Positions 44,419-57,840 are shown, numbered from the stretch's first letter. The stretch: DNA of 64,000 nt from Modestobacter sp. VKM Ac-2982 (GCF_026967935.1 NZ_JAPVBL010000005.1:258994-322993), one strand, 5' to 3'. The notes: generated by a model not told the origin, from the sequence alone. Numbers and translations are program-made.

Positions 44419-46437
44419 GTGGAGACCGTCGTGACCGACCCCGTGGTCGGCCTCGTCCTCGAGGGGCGTTACCGCCTCGAGGAGCGTCTGGCGCGTGGCG
44501 GCATGTCCACCGTCTACGCCGCGACCGACCTCCGCCTGCACCGCACCGTGGCGGTCAAGGTGATGGCCGAGCACCTGGCGCACGACCCCGCCTTCGTCGA
44601 CCGGTTCACCCGGGAGGCCCGGGCCACCGCGATGCTCAGCCACGTCAACGTGGTCTCCGTCAGCGACCAGGGCAGTGACCAGGGGCTGGTGTACCTGGTC
44701 ATGGAGCTGGTCCGCGGCCGCACGCTGCGCGACCTGCTGCAGGCGCGCGGCCGGCTCACCGTGGGCGAGGCGTTCGCCGTCCTGGAGCCGGTGCTGTCCG
44801 GGCTGACTGCGGCCCACCGGGCCGGGATCGCGCACCGCGACGTCAAGCCGGAGAACGTGCTCATCTCCACCGACGGCCAGGTCAAGGTCGCCGACTTCGG
44901 CCTCGCCCGCGCGGTGGCCGGCACCGGGCAGACCAGCCACACCGGCGGCGTGCTCATCGGCACGGTCGCCTACCTCTCCCCCGAGCAGCTCGAACGCGGC
45001 CGCAGCGACGCCCGCAGCGACGTCTACGCCGCCGGGGTGATGCTCTACGAGCTGCTCACCGGCCATCCGCCCTACGCCGGCGACACCCCGCTGGCGGTCG
45101 CCTACCAGCACGTGCACCACGACGTGCCGGTGCCCTCGGGCGAGGTGCCGACGGTGCCGTGGCAGGTCGACGAGCTGGTCACCCGGACCACCCGGCGCGA
45201 CCCGGCCGCCCGGCCGCTGGACGCCGGCGCCTTCCTGGCCGAGCTGACCGACCTGCGCGCCGACCTGGGCCTGGCCCGCGTCCCGGTGCCCACCGGCCTG
45301 CCGGCCGACAACCCGGCCACGCTCCGCCCGACCAACCGCCCGACCGCACCCCGCCCCCGGCAGCCCAGCGCACCGGGCGGGCGGGCCGGCGACCCGCACA
45401 CCGAGGTCATCGGCGGCCCGGTGGACCGCGGCCGGGGCACCACGGTGCTGCCGGGCATGGGCCCCGGCCCGACCACCGCCGTGGGCAGCGCGCGCCCCGG
45501 CATCGGCCCGCGCCCGCCCGTCGTCCGCCCCGGGGTGCCCCCGCACATCCGCCGTCGCCGTGCCCAGCTGGGCATCGCGGTGGTGCTGCTGCTCGCGGTG
45601 ACCATCGGCGCGATCGGCTGGTGGCTGGGCGTGGGGCGCTGGACGGAGGTCCCCGACCTGCTCAACAAGGACCAGGACACCGCGGTCGGCCTGCTGCAGG
45701 AGGCCGGCCTGGACCCGGTGCTGACCGAGGAGCAGTTCAGCGAGACCGTCCCGCCCGGTGCGGTGATCACCGCCGAGCCCGCCGCGGGCGAGGCGATCCG
45801 CGGCTCGGACGTGGAGCTCGTCGTCTCCAAGGGACCGGAGCGGTTCGCGGTCGACCCGGCGCTGGCCGGCCAGCCCGCCGACGCCGTCCTCGCCCAGCTG
45901 CAGACCCAGTTCCCCGACCTGGCCTTCAGCACCGAGGAGGACTACAGCGACGAGGTGGGCGAGGGCGACGTGATCCGCTTCGACCCCGTGCCGGGGACGG
46001 AGCTCAAGCGCGGGGACACCGTCACCGTCGTGGTCTCCTCCGGCCGTGCGCCGGTCGCGGTGCCCAACGTCGTCGGCCAGAGCCCGGACGCCGCCGAGAG
46101 CAACCTGGAGCAGCTCGGCTTCACCGTCGAGCGGGCCACCGGTCGCAGCGCCGACGTCGCCACCGGCGCGGTCATGGCGGTCAGCCCCGGGCCCGGTGCG
46201 GGCGCGCAGCCCTACGGCAGCCCGGTCACGATCACGGTGTCCGAGGGCCTGCCCCAGGTGGCCGTCCCCGACGTCACCGGCAAGAGCCGCGAGGAGGCGA
46301 TCGCCACCCTCGAGGAGGCCGGCCTGGAGGCCGAGGTCACCCAGTTCTTCGGCAACCAGGTGCTGCGGCAGACCCCCGGGGCCGGCGAGGTCGTCGATCT
46401 GGGCTCGTCGGTCACCATCCTGGTGACGTTCGGGTGA
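44419..46437 (+). CDS. PASTA-domain serine/threonine protein kinase (PknL-like)
   Basis: The 672-residue kinase has a complete N-terminal Hanks-type domain: glycine loop LARGGMSTVY, Lys47 in VAVKVM, HRDVKPEN with catalytic Asp141, and DFG at 159-161. A Pro-rich linker, a single membrane helix near 384-404 and four extracytoplasmic PASTA repeats (about 408-672) follow. PASTA domains sense muropeptides or lipid II, linking it to wall control. Neighbourhood with the Rv2175c-like gene supports PknL, although PknL itself lacks so long a PASTA region, so PknB-like is possible. Confidence 0.92.
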   Translation: METVVTDPVVGLVLEGRYRLEERLARGGMSTVYAATDLRLHRTVAVKVMAEHLAHDPAFVDRFTREARATAMLSHVNVVSVSDQGSDQGLVYLVMELVRGRTLRDLLQARGRLTVGEAFAVLEPVLSGLTAAHRAGIAHRDVKPENVLISTDGQVKVADFGLARAVAGTGQTSHTGGVLIGTVAYLSPEQLERGRSDARSDVYAAGVMLYELLTGHPPYAGDTPLAVAYQHVHHDVPVPSGEVPTVPWQVDELVTRTTRRDPAARPLDAGAFLAELTDLRADLGLARVPVPTGLPADNPATLRPTNRPTAPRPRQPSAPGGRAGDPHTEVIGGPVDRGRGTTVLPGMGPGPTTAVGSARPGIGPRPPVVRPGVPPHIRRRRAQLGIAVVLLLAVTIGAIGWWLGVGRWTEVPDLLNKDQDTAVGLLQEAGLDPVLTEEQFSETVPPGAVITAEPAAGEAIRGSDVELVVSKGPERFAVDPALAGQPADAVLAQLQTQFPDLAFSTEEDYSDEVGEGDVIRFDPVPGTELKRGDTVTVVVSSGRAPVAVPNVVGQSPDAAESNLEQLGFTVERATGRSADVATGAVMAVSPGPGAGAQPYGSPVTITVSEGLPQVAVPDVTGKSREEAIATLEEAGLEAEVTQFFGNQVLRQTPGAGEVVDLGSSVTILVTFG

Positions 46438-46447
46438 CCTGTACCCC

Positions 46448-47332
46448 GTGACCTCAGCTCCCGCCGTGCTGCCCGCCATCGGGGCACACATCCAGATCAA
46501 GGGCGGCCTGGCCAAGGGCGGGCTGGCCTACACCGACGCCGTGGGCGCCCGCGCCGTCCAGGTGTTCGTCGGCAACCCTCGTGGGTGGCGACCCAGTGCC
46601 GGCGACCCGGCCCAGGACGCCGCCTTCACCGCCGGGTGCACCGAGCGCGGGGTCCCGTCGTTCATCCACACGCCGTTCCTGGTGAACGTCGGGTCGCCGA
46701 ACGAGGCCACCGTCGAGCAGTCGGTCGCCACCATCCGGCACAACCTGGCCCGGGGTGCCCAGCTCGGGTGCGCCGGGGTCGTGGTGCACGCCGGTTCGGC
46801 GGTCGACGCCGACCGCTACGAGGCGGCGCTGGCCCAGCTGCACGAGCGGCTGCTGCCGGTGCTCGACGAGCTCGGAGAGGGCGCACCCCGCCTGCTGATC
46901 GAGCCGACCGCTGGCGGGGGCAGGTCTCTGGCGGCCACCGTCGGGGACCTGGGCCCCTACCTGGCCGCTCTGGACCACCACCCGTCCGTCGGCGTCTGCT
47001 TCGACACCTGTCACGCCTGGGCCGCCGGGCACGACCTGGCCACCCCGGGCGGGATGGCGGCCACCCTGGACGCGCTGGAGGCCAGCGTCGGGCCGGGCCG
47101 GCTGGGGCTCGTGCACGCCAACGACTCCCTCGACGGCTGCGGCTCCACCCGCGACCGGCACACCACCATCGGGGCCGGCTCGATCGGTGCCGCACCGTTC
47201 GCCGAGCTGCTCACCCACCCGGCGATGGCCGGGGTGCCCGTGGTCGTGGAGACGCCCAGCGCAGACGACGGCCACGCCAAGGACATCGCGCTGCTCTGCG
47301 CCCTGCGCGACGGCGCCCTCGTCCCCGGCTGA
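46448..47332 (+). CDS. nfo: Endonuclease IV (AP endonuclease, Nfo/End)
   Basis: The 294-residue TIM-barrel enzyme cuts DNA 5' of abasic sites in base-excision repair using a tri-zinc centre. Zinc-ligand blocks are visible: FIHTPFLVNVGS, GVVVHAGS, RLLIEPTAG, VCFDTCHAWAAGHD, LVHANDS, DRHTTIGAGSIG and VVVETPS. GTG at 46448 lies ten bases after the kinase stop, so both may be on one transcript. Confidence 0.93.
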   Translation: MTSAPAVLPAIGAHIQIKGGLAKGGLAYTDAVGARAVQVFVGNPRGWRPSAGDPAQDAAFTAGCTERGVPSFIHTPFLVNVGSPNEATVEQSVATIRHNLARGAQLGCAGVVVHAGSAVDADRYEAALAQLHERLLPVLDELGEGAPRLLIEPTAGGGRSLAATVGDLGPYLAALDHHPSVGVCFDTCHAWAAGHDLATPGGMAATLDALEASVGPGRLGLVHANDSLDGCGSTRDRHTTIGAGSIGAAPFAELLTHPAMAGVPVVVETPSADDGHAKDIALLCALRDGALVPG

Positions 47333-47482
47333 CCCGCCTCTGCCGCGACTCGCCGAGTGGCAGGAAACGCCGGACGGAACCGATTCCACGGCCGGGCACC
47401 TTCCGCTGGTACGACCCAGCGGTTTCACTCTCCGTGTCGGAGTCGCAGCTGATTGCGATGACCTGGACCGAGGAGAACCGCC

Positions 47483-48643
47483 GTGCACATCCGCAGGACC
47501 CTGGCCACCACCGCCGTGGCCGCCCTCAGCCTCACCGGCGTCGGCCTCACCACCGGGACCGCCGCTGCCACCCCGGGCGATGCGGCCACCTACATCGTCA
47601 GCCTCACCCCGGGTTCGGTGCCGACCTCCGTCGCCGCCCTGGCCACCTCCCGGCTGGGCGGCCACGTCGAGCACGTCTACACCGCGGCGCTGGAGGGCTT
47701 CGCGGTCACGCTGCGCCCCGAGGTCGCCGCCCGGCTCGCCACGCTCCCCGGGGTCGCCGCCGTCGAGCGGGACGCCCCGGTGCAGCTCCAGGCCACCCAG
47801 TCCAACGCCACCTGGGGCCTGGACCGCACCGACCAGCGGGACCTGCCGCTCAGCGGGTCCTACAGCTGGGACGCCACCGGCGCGGGCGTCACCGCCTACG
47901 TCATCGACACCGGCATCCGGCTCGGCCACCGCGATCTCGGTGGCCGTGCGGTCTCCGGCTACGACGCGGTGGACGGCGGGCGGGCCGACGACTGCAACGG
48001 GCACGGCACGCACGTCGCAGGCACCGTCGGCGGCTCGCAGTACGGGGTGGCCAAGGGAGTTCGGCTGGTCGCCGTCCGGGTCCTGGACTGCGCCGGCAGC
48101 GGCACCACCGCCGGCGTCATCGCCGGGATCGACTGGGTCACCGCCCACCACCGGGCGGGCGCCCCGGCAGTGGCCAACATGAGCCTGGGCGGCGGCGCCA
48201 GCAGCGCGCTGGACCAGGCCGTGGAGCGGTCCATCGCCGACGGGGTCAGCTACGCCGTCGCGGCCGGGAACGGTGATGCCGCCGGGGTCCCGCAGGACGC
48301 CTGCGCCGGCTCGCCGTCCCGGGTGGACGCCGCTCTCACCGTCGGCGCCACCGACCGTTCCGACGCACCGGCCTCGTTCAGCAACTACGGCGCCTGTGTC
48401 GACCTCTTCGCACCGGGCGTGGGCATCACCAGCGCGTGGCACACCTCGAACACGGCCACCACCACGATCAGCGGGACGTCGATGGCCACCCCGCACGTGG
48501 CCGGCGTCGCGGCGCTCTACCTGCAGGGCGACCCCGCCGCCTCCCCGGCCACGGTGGCCGGCGCGATCGCCGCGGCGACCACCAAGGACCGGGTGGCGAC
48601 GACGCGCACCGAGGACAACGACCTGTTGTCCAGCACCTGGTGA
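47483..48643 (+). CDS. Secreted subtilisin-like serine protease (S8 family)
   Basis: The 386-residue preproprotein has a signal peptide (about 1-29, ending in TAAATP), an I9-type propeptide (about 35-105) and a mature S8 domain. The catalytic triad is Asp142 (YVIDTG), His174 (NGHGTHVAGT) and Ser333 (SGTSMATPHVAG). Four Cys in the mature part suggest two disulfides, as in extracellular proteinase-K-like enzymes. GTG at 47483 has GGAG upstream. The preceding 150 bp has lower GC and no ORF. Confidence 0.94.
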   Translation: MHIRRTLATTAVAALSLTGVGLTTGTAAATPGDAATYIVSLTPGSVPTSVAALATSRLGGHVEHVYTAALEGFAVTLRPEVAARLATLPGVAAVERDAPVQLQATQSNATWGLDRTDQRDLPLSGSYSWDATGAGVTAYVIDTGIRLGHRDLGGRAVSGYDAVDGGRADDCNGHGTHVAGTVGGSQYGVAKGVRLVAVRVLDCAGSGTTAGVIAGIDWVTAHHRAGAPAVANMSLGGGASSALDQAVERSIADGVSYAVAAGNGDAAGVPQDACAGSPSRVDAALTVGATDRSDAPASFSNYGACVDLFAPGVGITSAWHTSNTATTTISGTSMATPHVAGVAALYLQGDPAASPATVAGAIAAATTKDRVATTRTEDNDLLSSTW

Positions 48644-48652
48644 CCTGCGGTC

Positions 48653-48686
48653 GGCCGGGTCGCCCGCTCGCACGGGCGACCCGGCC
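48653..48686. terminator. Bidirectional hairpin terminator
   Basis: A 14-bp perfect stem (48653-48666 with 48673-48686) and 6-base loop lie between the convergent protease and gluconate permease genes. Confidence 0.85.
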
Positions 48687-48701
48687 GGCCACGATCGGGC
48701 G

Positions 48702-50216
48702 CTAGACGACCAGGCTCAGCGCCCAGGCGATGGCGAAGCCGACCACCCCGATCAGCGTCTCCATCACCGTCCAGGTGCGCAGGGTCGTCTTCACGTCCAT
48801 CTCCAGGAACCGGCCGACCAGCCAGAACCCGGAGTCGTTGACGTGCGAGAGCACGGTGGCGCCACAGGCGATCGCGATGACCACCAGCGCGGTGTCCAGC
48901 CGGGACAGGTCGTTCTCCGCGACCGCCGGGGCGATCAGCGCGGCGGTGGTCAGCAGCGCCACCGTCGCCGAGCCCTGGGCGACCCGCAGGCAGGTCGCGA
49001 TGACGAAGGCCGCGACGATCACCGGCAGGCCGATCGTCTCCAGGCTGTCGGCCAGCGCGGTGCCGATGCCGCTGGCGCGGAGCACTCCACCGAACATGCC
49101 GCCGGCACCGGTGATCAGGATGATCGCCGCGACCGGACCGATCGAGGAGTTGAGCAGGTCCTCGGTCTCCGCGCGGGAGAACCGTTCGCGGCTGAGCACC
49201 GTGGCGGCGACCAGCAGCGTGATCAGCAGCGCCACCGGCGTCTGGCCGAGCAGGGTCACCCAGTCCAGCCAGCCGGCCTCGCCGTCGACCGCCCCGGCCG
49301 TGGCCAGGGTGTTGAAGCCGGTGTTGAGCAGGATCAGCACCAGCGGGAGGAGCAGCAGGGCCAGCACGGTGCTGAACTTCGGCGGCGCGGTCCGGGTGGC
49401 CGTCTCCGTCGCCGTCCCGGCGGCCACGGTGGCGCCGCCGCCCGTGCCGCCGGTGGCGCCGCCGCCCGTGCCGCCCGTGGCGCCACCGTCCGGGCCGGCC
49501 GCGTCGTCGACGTCGGTGTCGACCCGGGGGTCGTCGGCCTCGGACTTGCGACCGGCCAGGGTGGACGGGATCGGGACCATGACCCGCCCGCCGATCCACC
49601 GGCTGAACAGGTAGCAGGAGATGAACCAGGTGGGCAGGCCGATGACCAGGCCGACGACGACCAGGAGCCCGATGTCGGCGCCGAGGATGTCGCCGGCGCC
49701 GACCGGGCCCGGGTGCGGCGGGACGAAGGCGTGCATGACCGCGAAGGCACCCGCCGAGGGCAGCGCGTAGAGCAGCACCGACCCACCGAACCTGCGGGCG
49801 ACGCTGAAGATGATCGGCAGGAAGACGACGAAGCCGGCGTCGAAGAAGATCGGGAAACCGAAGAGCAGCGAGGCGACGCCCAGCGCCAGCGGCGCGCGCT
49901 TCTCACCGAACCGGTTGATCAGCGAGTCCGCCAGCACGGTGGCACCACCGGTGACCTCGAGCAGCTTGCCGATCATCGCGCCCAGCCCGACCAGCAGCGC
50001 GACCGCCGCCAGGGTCGAGCCGAACCCGGCCAGCAGCGTGTCGATGACGTCCCCGATGGGGATGCCGGTCGCCAGCGCGGTCAGCAGGCTGACCAGGACC
50101 AACGCCACGAAGGCGTGCACCTTGAACTTCATGATCAGGACGAGCAGCACGGCAACGGCACCCACGGCGATCAGCAACAGCGGTGCGGTGCCCAGGGCGG
50201 GTTCGACTTCTGGCAC
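48702..50216 (-). CDS. GntP-family gluconate:H+ symporter
   Basis: The 504-residue permease has about twelve membrane helices with GntP landmarks such as GLGAMIGKLLEVTGGA, FGFPIFFDAGFVVFLPI, HAFVPPHPGPV and GATVLSHVNDSGFWLVG. The family imports gluconate and related sugar acids. The central cytoplasmic loop (about residues 225-270) is enlarged by an acidic stretch and GGATGGTG repeats. GTG at 50216 is the start, and the gene ends in TAG. No gluconate kinase is adjacent; the ROK kinase at the window end is not specific for gluconate. Confidence 0.9.
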   Translation of the reverse strand: MPEVEPALGTAPLLLIAVGAVAVLLVLIMKFKVHAFVALVLVSLLTALATGIPIGDVIDTLLAGFGSTLAAVALLVGLGAMIGKLLEVTGGATVLADSLINRFGEKRAPLALGVASLLFGFPIFFDAGFVVFLPIIFSVARRFGGSVLLYALPSAGAFAVMHAFVPPHPGPVGAGDILGADIGLLVVVGLVIGLPTWFISCYLFSRWIGGRVMVPIPSTLAGRKSEADDPRVDTDVDDAAGPDGGATGGTGGGATGGTGGGATVAAGTATETATRTAPPKFSTVLALLLLPLVLILLNTGFNTLATAGAVDGEAGWLDWVTLLGQTPVALLITLLVAATVLSRERFSRAETEDLLNSSIGPVAAIILITGAGGMFGGVLRASGIGTALADSLETIGLPVIVAAFVIATCLRVAQGSATVALLTTAALIAPAVAENDLSRLDTALVVIAIACGATVLSHVNDSGFWLVGRFLEMDVKTTLRTWTVMETLIGVVGFAIAWALSLVV

Positions 50217-50287
50217 GGGGGACCTCTTCGAGTCGACGGCGACGCGGACTCGACCGCGGGCGCGGACGAGGGGACCACTGTGACAGC

Positions 50288-50297
50288 GGTGATCACC
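50288..50297. promoter_or_regulatory. Palindrome upstream of the gluconate permease gene
   Basis: GGTGATCACC is a perfect 10-bp palindrome 72 bp upstream of the permease start. It resembles a half-site pair for a GntR or similar repressor, but no regulator gene is adjacent. Confidence 0.35.
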
Positions 50298-50388
50298 TTT
50301 GCGCGAGTGCTCCCCGGGTGTCGGGCGGGTCCGGCCGCGGCATCATCGGCCCGGCGGCCGGTGGGGCCGCGACCCGGAGAGGTGTGCG

Positions 50389-50520
50389 ATGTCCCGAGCC
50401 GGGCGACGGCTGCGCCGGGCGGTGAACCCGGCCTCGACCGGCCTCTCCGGGTGGTGGTGCACCAGCGCGCTGCGCCGCGAGCTCCTCCGCCGCCAGGAGC
50501 GCCGACGGAGGCGCGGCTGA
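50389..50520 (+). CDS. Small arginine-rich protein candidate
   Basis: A 43-codon frame has ATG at 50389 with GGAGAGG six bases upstream and ends TGA at 50520. The peptide is strongly basic (ending RRQERRRRRG) with a central WWCTSALRREL segment. It lies between the permease leader and the convergent threonine aldolase gene. I know no family; the ribosome binding site is the main support. Confidence 0.4.
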   Translation: MSRAGRRLRRAVNPASTGLSGWWCTSALRRELLRRQERRRRRG

Positions 50521-50533
50521 CCTCGTCGCCGAC

Positions 50534-51585
50534 TCAGCCGGCGAGGTCGCCGATCACCTGGGTGAGCACCTTGGCCGCCCGCTCCACGCCGTCCCGGTCG
50601 ACGTCCAGGTGGGTCACCAGCCGGACCCGCCGGGCGCTGACCTGACCGACCAGCACCCCCTGGGCCTTGGCCGCCTCGGCCACGGCCGGGGCCGGGACGT
50701 CGTCGACGACCACCATGTTCGTCTCCACCGTCGCCGGGTCGACGCCGAGGCGCTCGGCGAGCAGGCGGGCGTGCTCGTGGTCGGTGGCCAACCGGTCGAG
50801 GTGGTGGTCCAGCGCGTAGGAGGCAGCCGCGGCGAGCACCCCGACCTGGCGCATGCCGCCACCGAGCCGCTTGCGCCACAGCCGGGCCGCGGCGATGCGC
50901 TCGGCGCTGGCGACCAGCACCGACCCGACCGGGGCACCCAGGCCCTTGGACAGGCACACCGACGCGGTGTCGGCCAGCCGCCCGTAGGTGGCCAGCGGGA
51001 CGCCGGAGGCCACGGCCGCGTTGAAGACCCGGGCGCCGTCCAGGTGCACGTTGACCCCGGCGGTGCGGGACCAGGCGAACAGCCGCTCCAGCTCGGCGAG
51101 GGGCTGCACCAGCCCGCCGCCGCGGTTGTGGGTGTTCTCCACGGCGATCGCGGCCGTCGCGGTGAGGTGCCAGTCGCCGTGTGGGCGCACCTGGGCGATC
51201 AGCTGGTCGGCCGACAGCCGGCCCCCCTCGGAGACGACGGTGCGGGACGAGAGCCCGAACAGCGCCGCCGCGGCACCCATCTCGTAGGTGAGGACGTGTG
51301 CGTCGGCGTCCCCGAGCACCTCCTGGCCGGGCTCGCAGACCAGCCGCAGGCCGATCTGGTTGCCCATCGTCCCGGACGGCACGAACAGCGCGGCCTCGTG
51401 ACCGAACAGCTCGGCGACCCGCGCCTCCAGCGCGTTGACCGTCGGGTCCTCGCGGTAGACGTCGTCGCCCACCTCCGCCTCGGCCATCGCCCGGCGCATC
51501 GCCGGGGTCGGCCGGGTGAGCGTGTCCGAGCGCAGGTCCACGACGTCCCCGCGGGTGGCCGGGCCGTCGGTGTCGATGCCGTACA

Positions 51586-51586
<1 letters not shown>
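50534..51586 (-). CDS. Low-specificity L-threonine aldolase
   Basis: The 350-residue PLP enzyme cleaves L-threonine and allo-threonine to glycine and acetaldehyde. It has [15 protein letters not shown] at the N-terminus, [13 protein letters not shown], the [14 protein letters not shown]-binding loop, [12 protein letters not shown] and the Schiff-base Lys in [17 protein letters not shown] at 51586 overlaps the aroG stop (TGATG), so it is co-translated with DAHP synthase. Confidence 0.93.
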
Positions 51587-55296
<3,710 letters not shown>

Positions 55297-55300
<4 letters not shown>

Positions 55301-55944
55301 CCCGCCGGGCCCCGCTCCTGGCGCAGGTGCGGCCCCGGGTCGGCCGGTCCGCCGTCCTCCAGCCACTGCGCCATGGCGGCCGGGTCCCGGCGGAGGAGCT
55401 CGTCCAGGACGAGACCGCGGACCCGCACGAGGGCGGCCCGCTCCTGCGGGTCCGTCGTCGTCTGCAGGGGTGGGCCCGTGGCCCGCCACTCCCGGACGAG
55501 CGCCTCCGTGGGCAGCACGCCGACGAAGTCGCGCAACGCCGCCACCCGCCGCGGGTCCGACACCGAGAGCGGCGCGGAGTCCCAGTCGGCGATCCACATC
55601 CCGGCCACGGTGGCGGCCAGCAGGATCATCGCGATCACCAGCCATGCGCCCGACGGCCCCAGCAGCGCGACACCGCTGGAGAAGGGCACGGTCAGGGCCG
55701 CAGCGGCGAAGGCTCCCAGCACGGCCCGCCGCGCGCGCGGCTGCACCGGGAAGCCCGGGTTGACCAGACCGGCGACGACGGCGGCGAAGGCACCGATCAG
55801 CGGTGCCAGCAGCAGCATCCGCGGGACGGGGGTCACCACGGCCCCGGGCAGGGCGATCCCCACGAACAGGACGGCCAGCAGCAGTCGCAGCGCCCGGGCG
55901 ACCCGGGTCCAGGTGGCGTCGCTGTCTCCGGGGTGCGTGGACAC
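55297..55944 (-). CDS. Membrane protein of unknown function
   Basis: The 215-residue protein has four predicted membrane helices in two pairs (about 20-65 and 75-120), then a soluble C-terminal part with ALRDFVGVLPTEALVREWRATG and an LVRVRGLVLDELLRRDPAAMAQWLEDGG helix that recurs in actinobacterial proteins. I cannot name a family. GTG at 55944 has GGAGG five to six bases upstream. Confidence 0.75.
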
Positions 55945-56094
55945 GGCAGCCTCCTCGGGCCACGGGCGAGGCCGGCCTCGGCCCCCGCCATCTGCTGACG
56001 ATGGCCCGTCGGCCCGGGGGCCGCACCGGCTGGACCGGGCACCGTCCCGCCACCCCTGGTTGCCGGTTCCCGGCAACCGAGACCGTTGGGACCC

Positions 56095-57306
56095 TCAGTC
56101 GGCGACCAGTCGGCGCCGGGGCCAGCCGAGCATCCGGGCCCCGGTCACGGCCACCAGCAGCGGCAGGTGGTCGGCCGGGTCGCCGGCGTCGTGTCCGGTG
56201 AGCGTGTGCACCCGCTCGATCCGGTAGCTCACCGCCCGCACGCTCAGGTGCAGGTCCCGGGCGGTGGCCGCGGTGTTCCCGCCGGTGGCGAAGTAGGCAG
56301 CCAGCGTGCGCACCAGGGGCTCCGCCCCGCCGCGGGCGCCGACCAGCGGGCCGAGCACGGTCTGCACCAGGTCGGCCATGGCCGCCTCGTCGCGCAGCAG
56401 CACCCGGTAGACCAGCAGGTCGCGCGCGTGGACGACGGGCTGCGGCAGGTCCAGCCGGGCCGCGAGGTCCAGCGCGTCGAGTGCCTCCCGGTAGGAGTGC
56501 AACACCCCGCGTGGCCCCGCGTGCCGACGCCCGACCCCCACCCGCCACGAGGACCGGTGGGTCAGCCGCGCGACGGCCCGGCCGACCACCTCGGTCAGCT
56601 CCGGTGGGTCGATCGCGTCGGCCGCGCCGCCGTCGTCGGACGGCGAGGACAGCATGCACACCAGCCGCCCGTCCTTCGCGGCGACGAGCAGGCCCCGCCC
56701 GGCGGCACGGGCCCGGACCGCCGCCTCGACCGCACCGGCCACGTGCATGCCCGAGTCGATCGGTCGGTCGGTCGCGGCCACGAGGACCACGTGGGTCGCG
56801 GTCAGCGAGAGGCCGAACGGCTCGGCCCGTTCGACCAGCGACCCGACGTCGGACCCGCCGCTGAACAGGTCGTCGACGAACTCGCGCCGGTAGGCCTCCT
56901 CCCGGCGCACCACCTCGTGCTGGGCGTCGAGGTAGCCACTGGCCAGGGCGGCCAGCGCGGTGTCCGCAGCGCGCCAGACGGCCTCGCCGATGCCGACCAG
57001 CTCCGTCGGCCGCACCGGCCGCGACCGCACCTGCCCCAGCAGCGCGGGCAGCTCGGGCCACAGCCGCCGGGACGCCGTCATGTAGAGGTCGACCAGCGCC
57101 GGCAACGGCACCCCGGCCCGGGCCGCCTCCCCGCCCAGCCGGCAGCAGGACTCCTCCTCGGCGACGCTGAGCCGGCGACCGGTCCGCGCCACGGCCAGGA
57201 CCGCCGGCAGGTAGCCGTCCAGCAGCCCCGCCGGCGCACCGTGCTCGCCGGCGGCCGCGCGGGCGATCCGGGCCAGCGCCTCGTCCGGCGTCGCTGCTGC
57301 CTCCAC
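56095..57306 (-). CDS. PucR/CdaR-type transcriptional regulator
   Basis: The 403-residue protein has a helical N-terminal sensor region, a GGDEF-like central domain (AEPFGLSLTATHVVLVAA to GVGRRHAGPRGVLHSYREALDALDLA) and a C-terminal PucR-type HTH: LVRTLAAYFATGGNTAATARDLHLSVRAVSYRIERVHTLTG. Such regulators usually activate catabolic genes, often for purines or sugar acids. The targets are unknown. GTG at 57306 is the start. It is expressed toward the membrane protein gene, about 150 bp away. Confidence 0.88.
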   Translation of the reverse strand: MEAAATPDEALARIARAAAGEHGAPAGLLDGYLPAVLAVARTGRRLSVAEEESCCRLGGEAARAGVPLPALVDLYMTASRRLWPELPALLGQVRSRPVRPTELVGIGEAVWRAADTALAALASGYLDAQHEVVRREEAYRREFVDDLFSGGSDVGSLVERAEPFGLSLTATHVVLVAATDRPIDSGMHVAGAVEAAVRARAAGRGLLVAAKDGRLVCMLSSPSDDGGAADAIDPPELTEVVGRAVARLTHRSSWRVGVGRRHAGPRGVLHSYREALDALDLAARLDLPQPVVHARDLLVYRVLLRDEAAMADLVQTVLGPLVGARGGAEPLVRTLAAYFATGGNTAATARDLHLSVRAVSYRIERVHTLTGHDAGDPADHLPLLVAVTGARMLGWPRRRLVAD

Positions 57307-57333
57307 CCGGACCAGTGTCGCGCCCCGAGCAGG

Positions 57334-57840
57334 TCAGCGGGCCACCGCGCGACCTCCGGCCGCCTCGATCACCTGCCAACGGGTCAGGTTGTACCGGGCG
57401 TCCACCAGCGCGTCGTGCGTCCCCGCCGGCTTGGGCGGGAGAGCAGGCCGGCCGGCGTCGTCCCAGCGCTGGCGCAGTTCGCGGGTGAACCGCGGGATCG
57501 GTCGCGGCAACGCCGGCATCGCTCCCCAGAGCTGGGCCAGCGCGACGTGGTCGTAGGCGGCGAACCAGGCCCACAGCTCGATCTCCTCACCGGGGGCGGT
57601 GAGGAAGGACAGCAGGTCCTCCCGGATCCGCTCCCGGCTGCGCCACGCCTTGTCCGCCGGGGACGGCAGCTGGTCCAGGACGTTGCGGCGCACCCACGGG
57701 ATCGCCCGGTCCGGGTCGAACTCGGTGCTGACGGCGTAGAACTCCCGGCCGGTCTCGTCGACCACGCCGATCGACACCAGGTCGATCGTGGTGCCGTCCT
57801 CGATGAACTCGGTGTCGTAGAAGTACCGCCGCACGCTCAC
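57334..57840 (-). CDS. DEDDh-family 3'-5' exoribonuclease (Rv2179c-like)
   Basis: The 168-residue protein matches the actinobacterial Rv2179c exoribonuclease family. It starts RRYFYDTEFIEDGTTIDLVSIGVV, which contains the DEDD motif I Asp and Glu, has AAYDHVALAQLWG (motif II) and ends with THDALVDARYNL (motif III His and Asp). It degrades RNA 3' ends with metal ions. GTG at 57840 is used; another GTG is two codons on. In mycobacteria the gene lies close to aroG, as it does here within 5 kb. Confidence 0.9.
   Translation of the reverse strand: MSVRRYFYDTEFIEDGTTIDLVSIGVVDETGREFYAVSTEFDPDRAIPWVRRNVLDQLPSPADKAWRSRERIREDLLSFLTAPGEEIELWAWFAAYDHVALAQLWGAMPALPRPIPRFTRELRQRWDDAGRPALPPKPAGTHDALVDARYNLTRWQVIEAAGGRAVAR

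Noticed and set aside
47333..47482. Possible riboswitch before the secreted protease
   Set aside because: The region is less GC-rich and can pair locally, but I could not match it to any known aptamer core.
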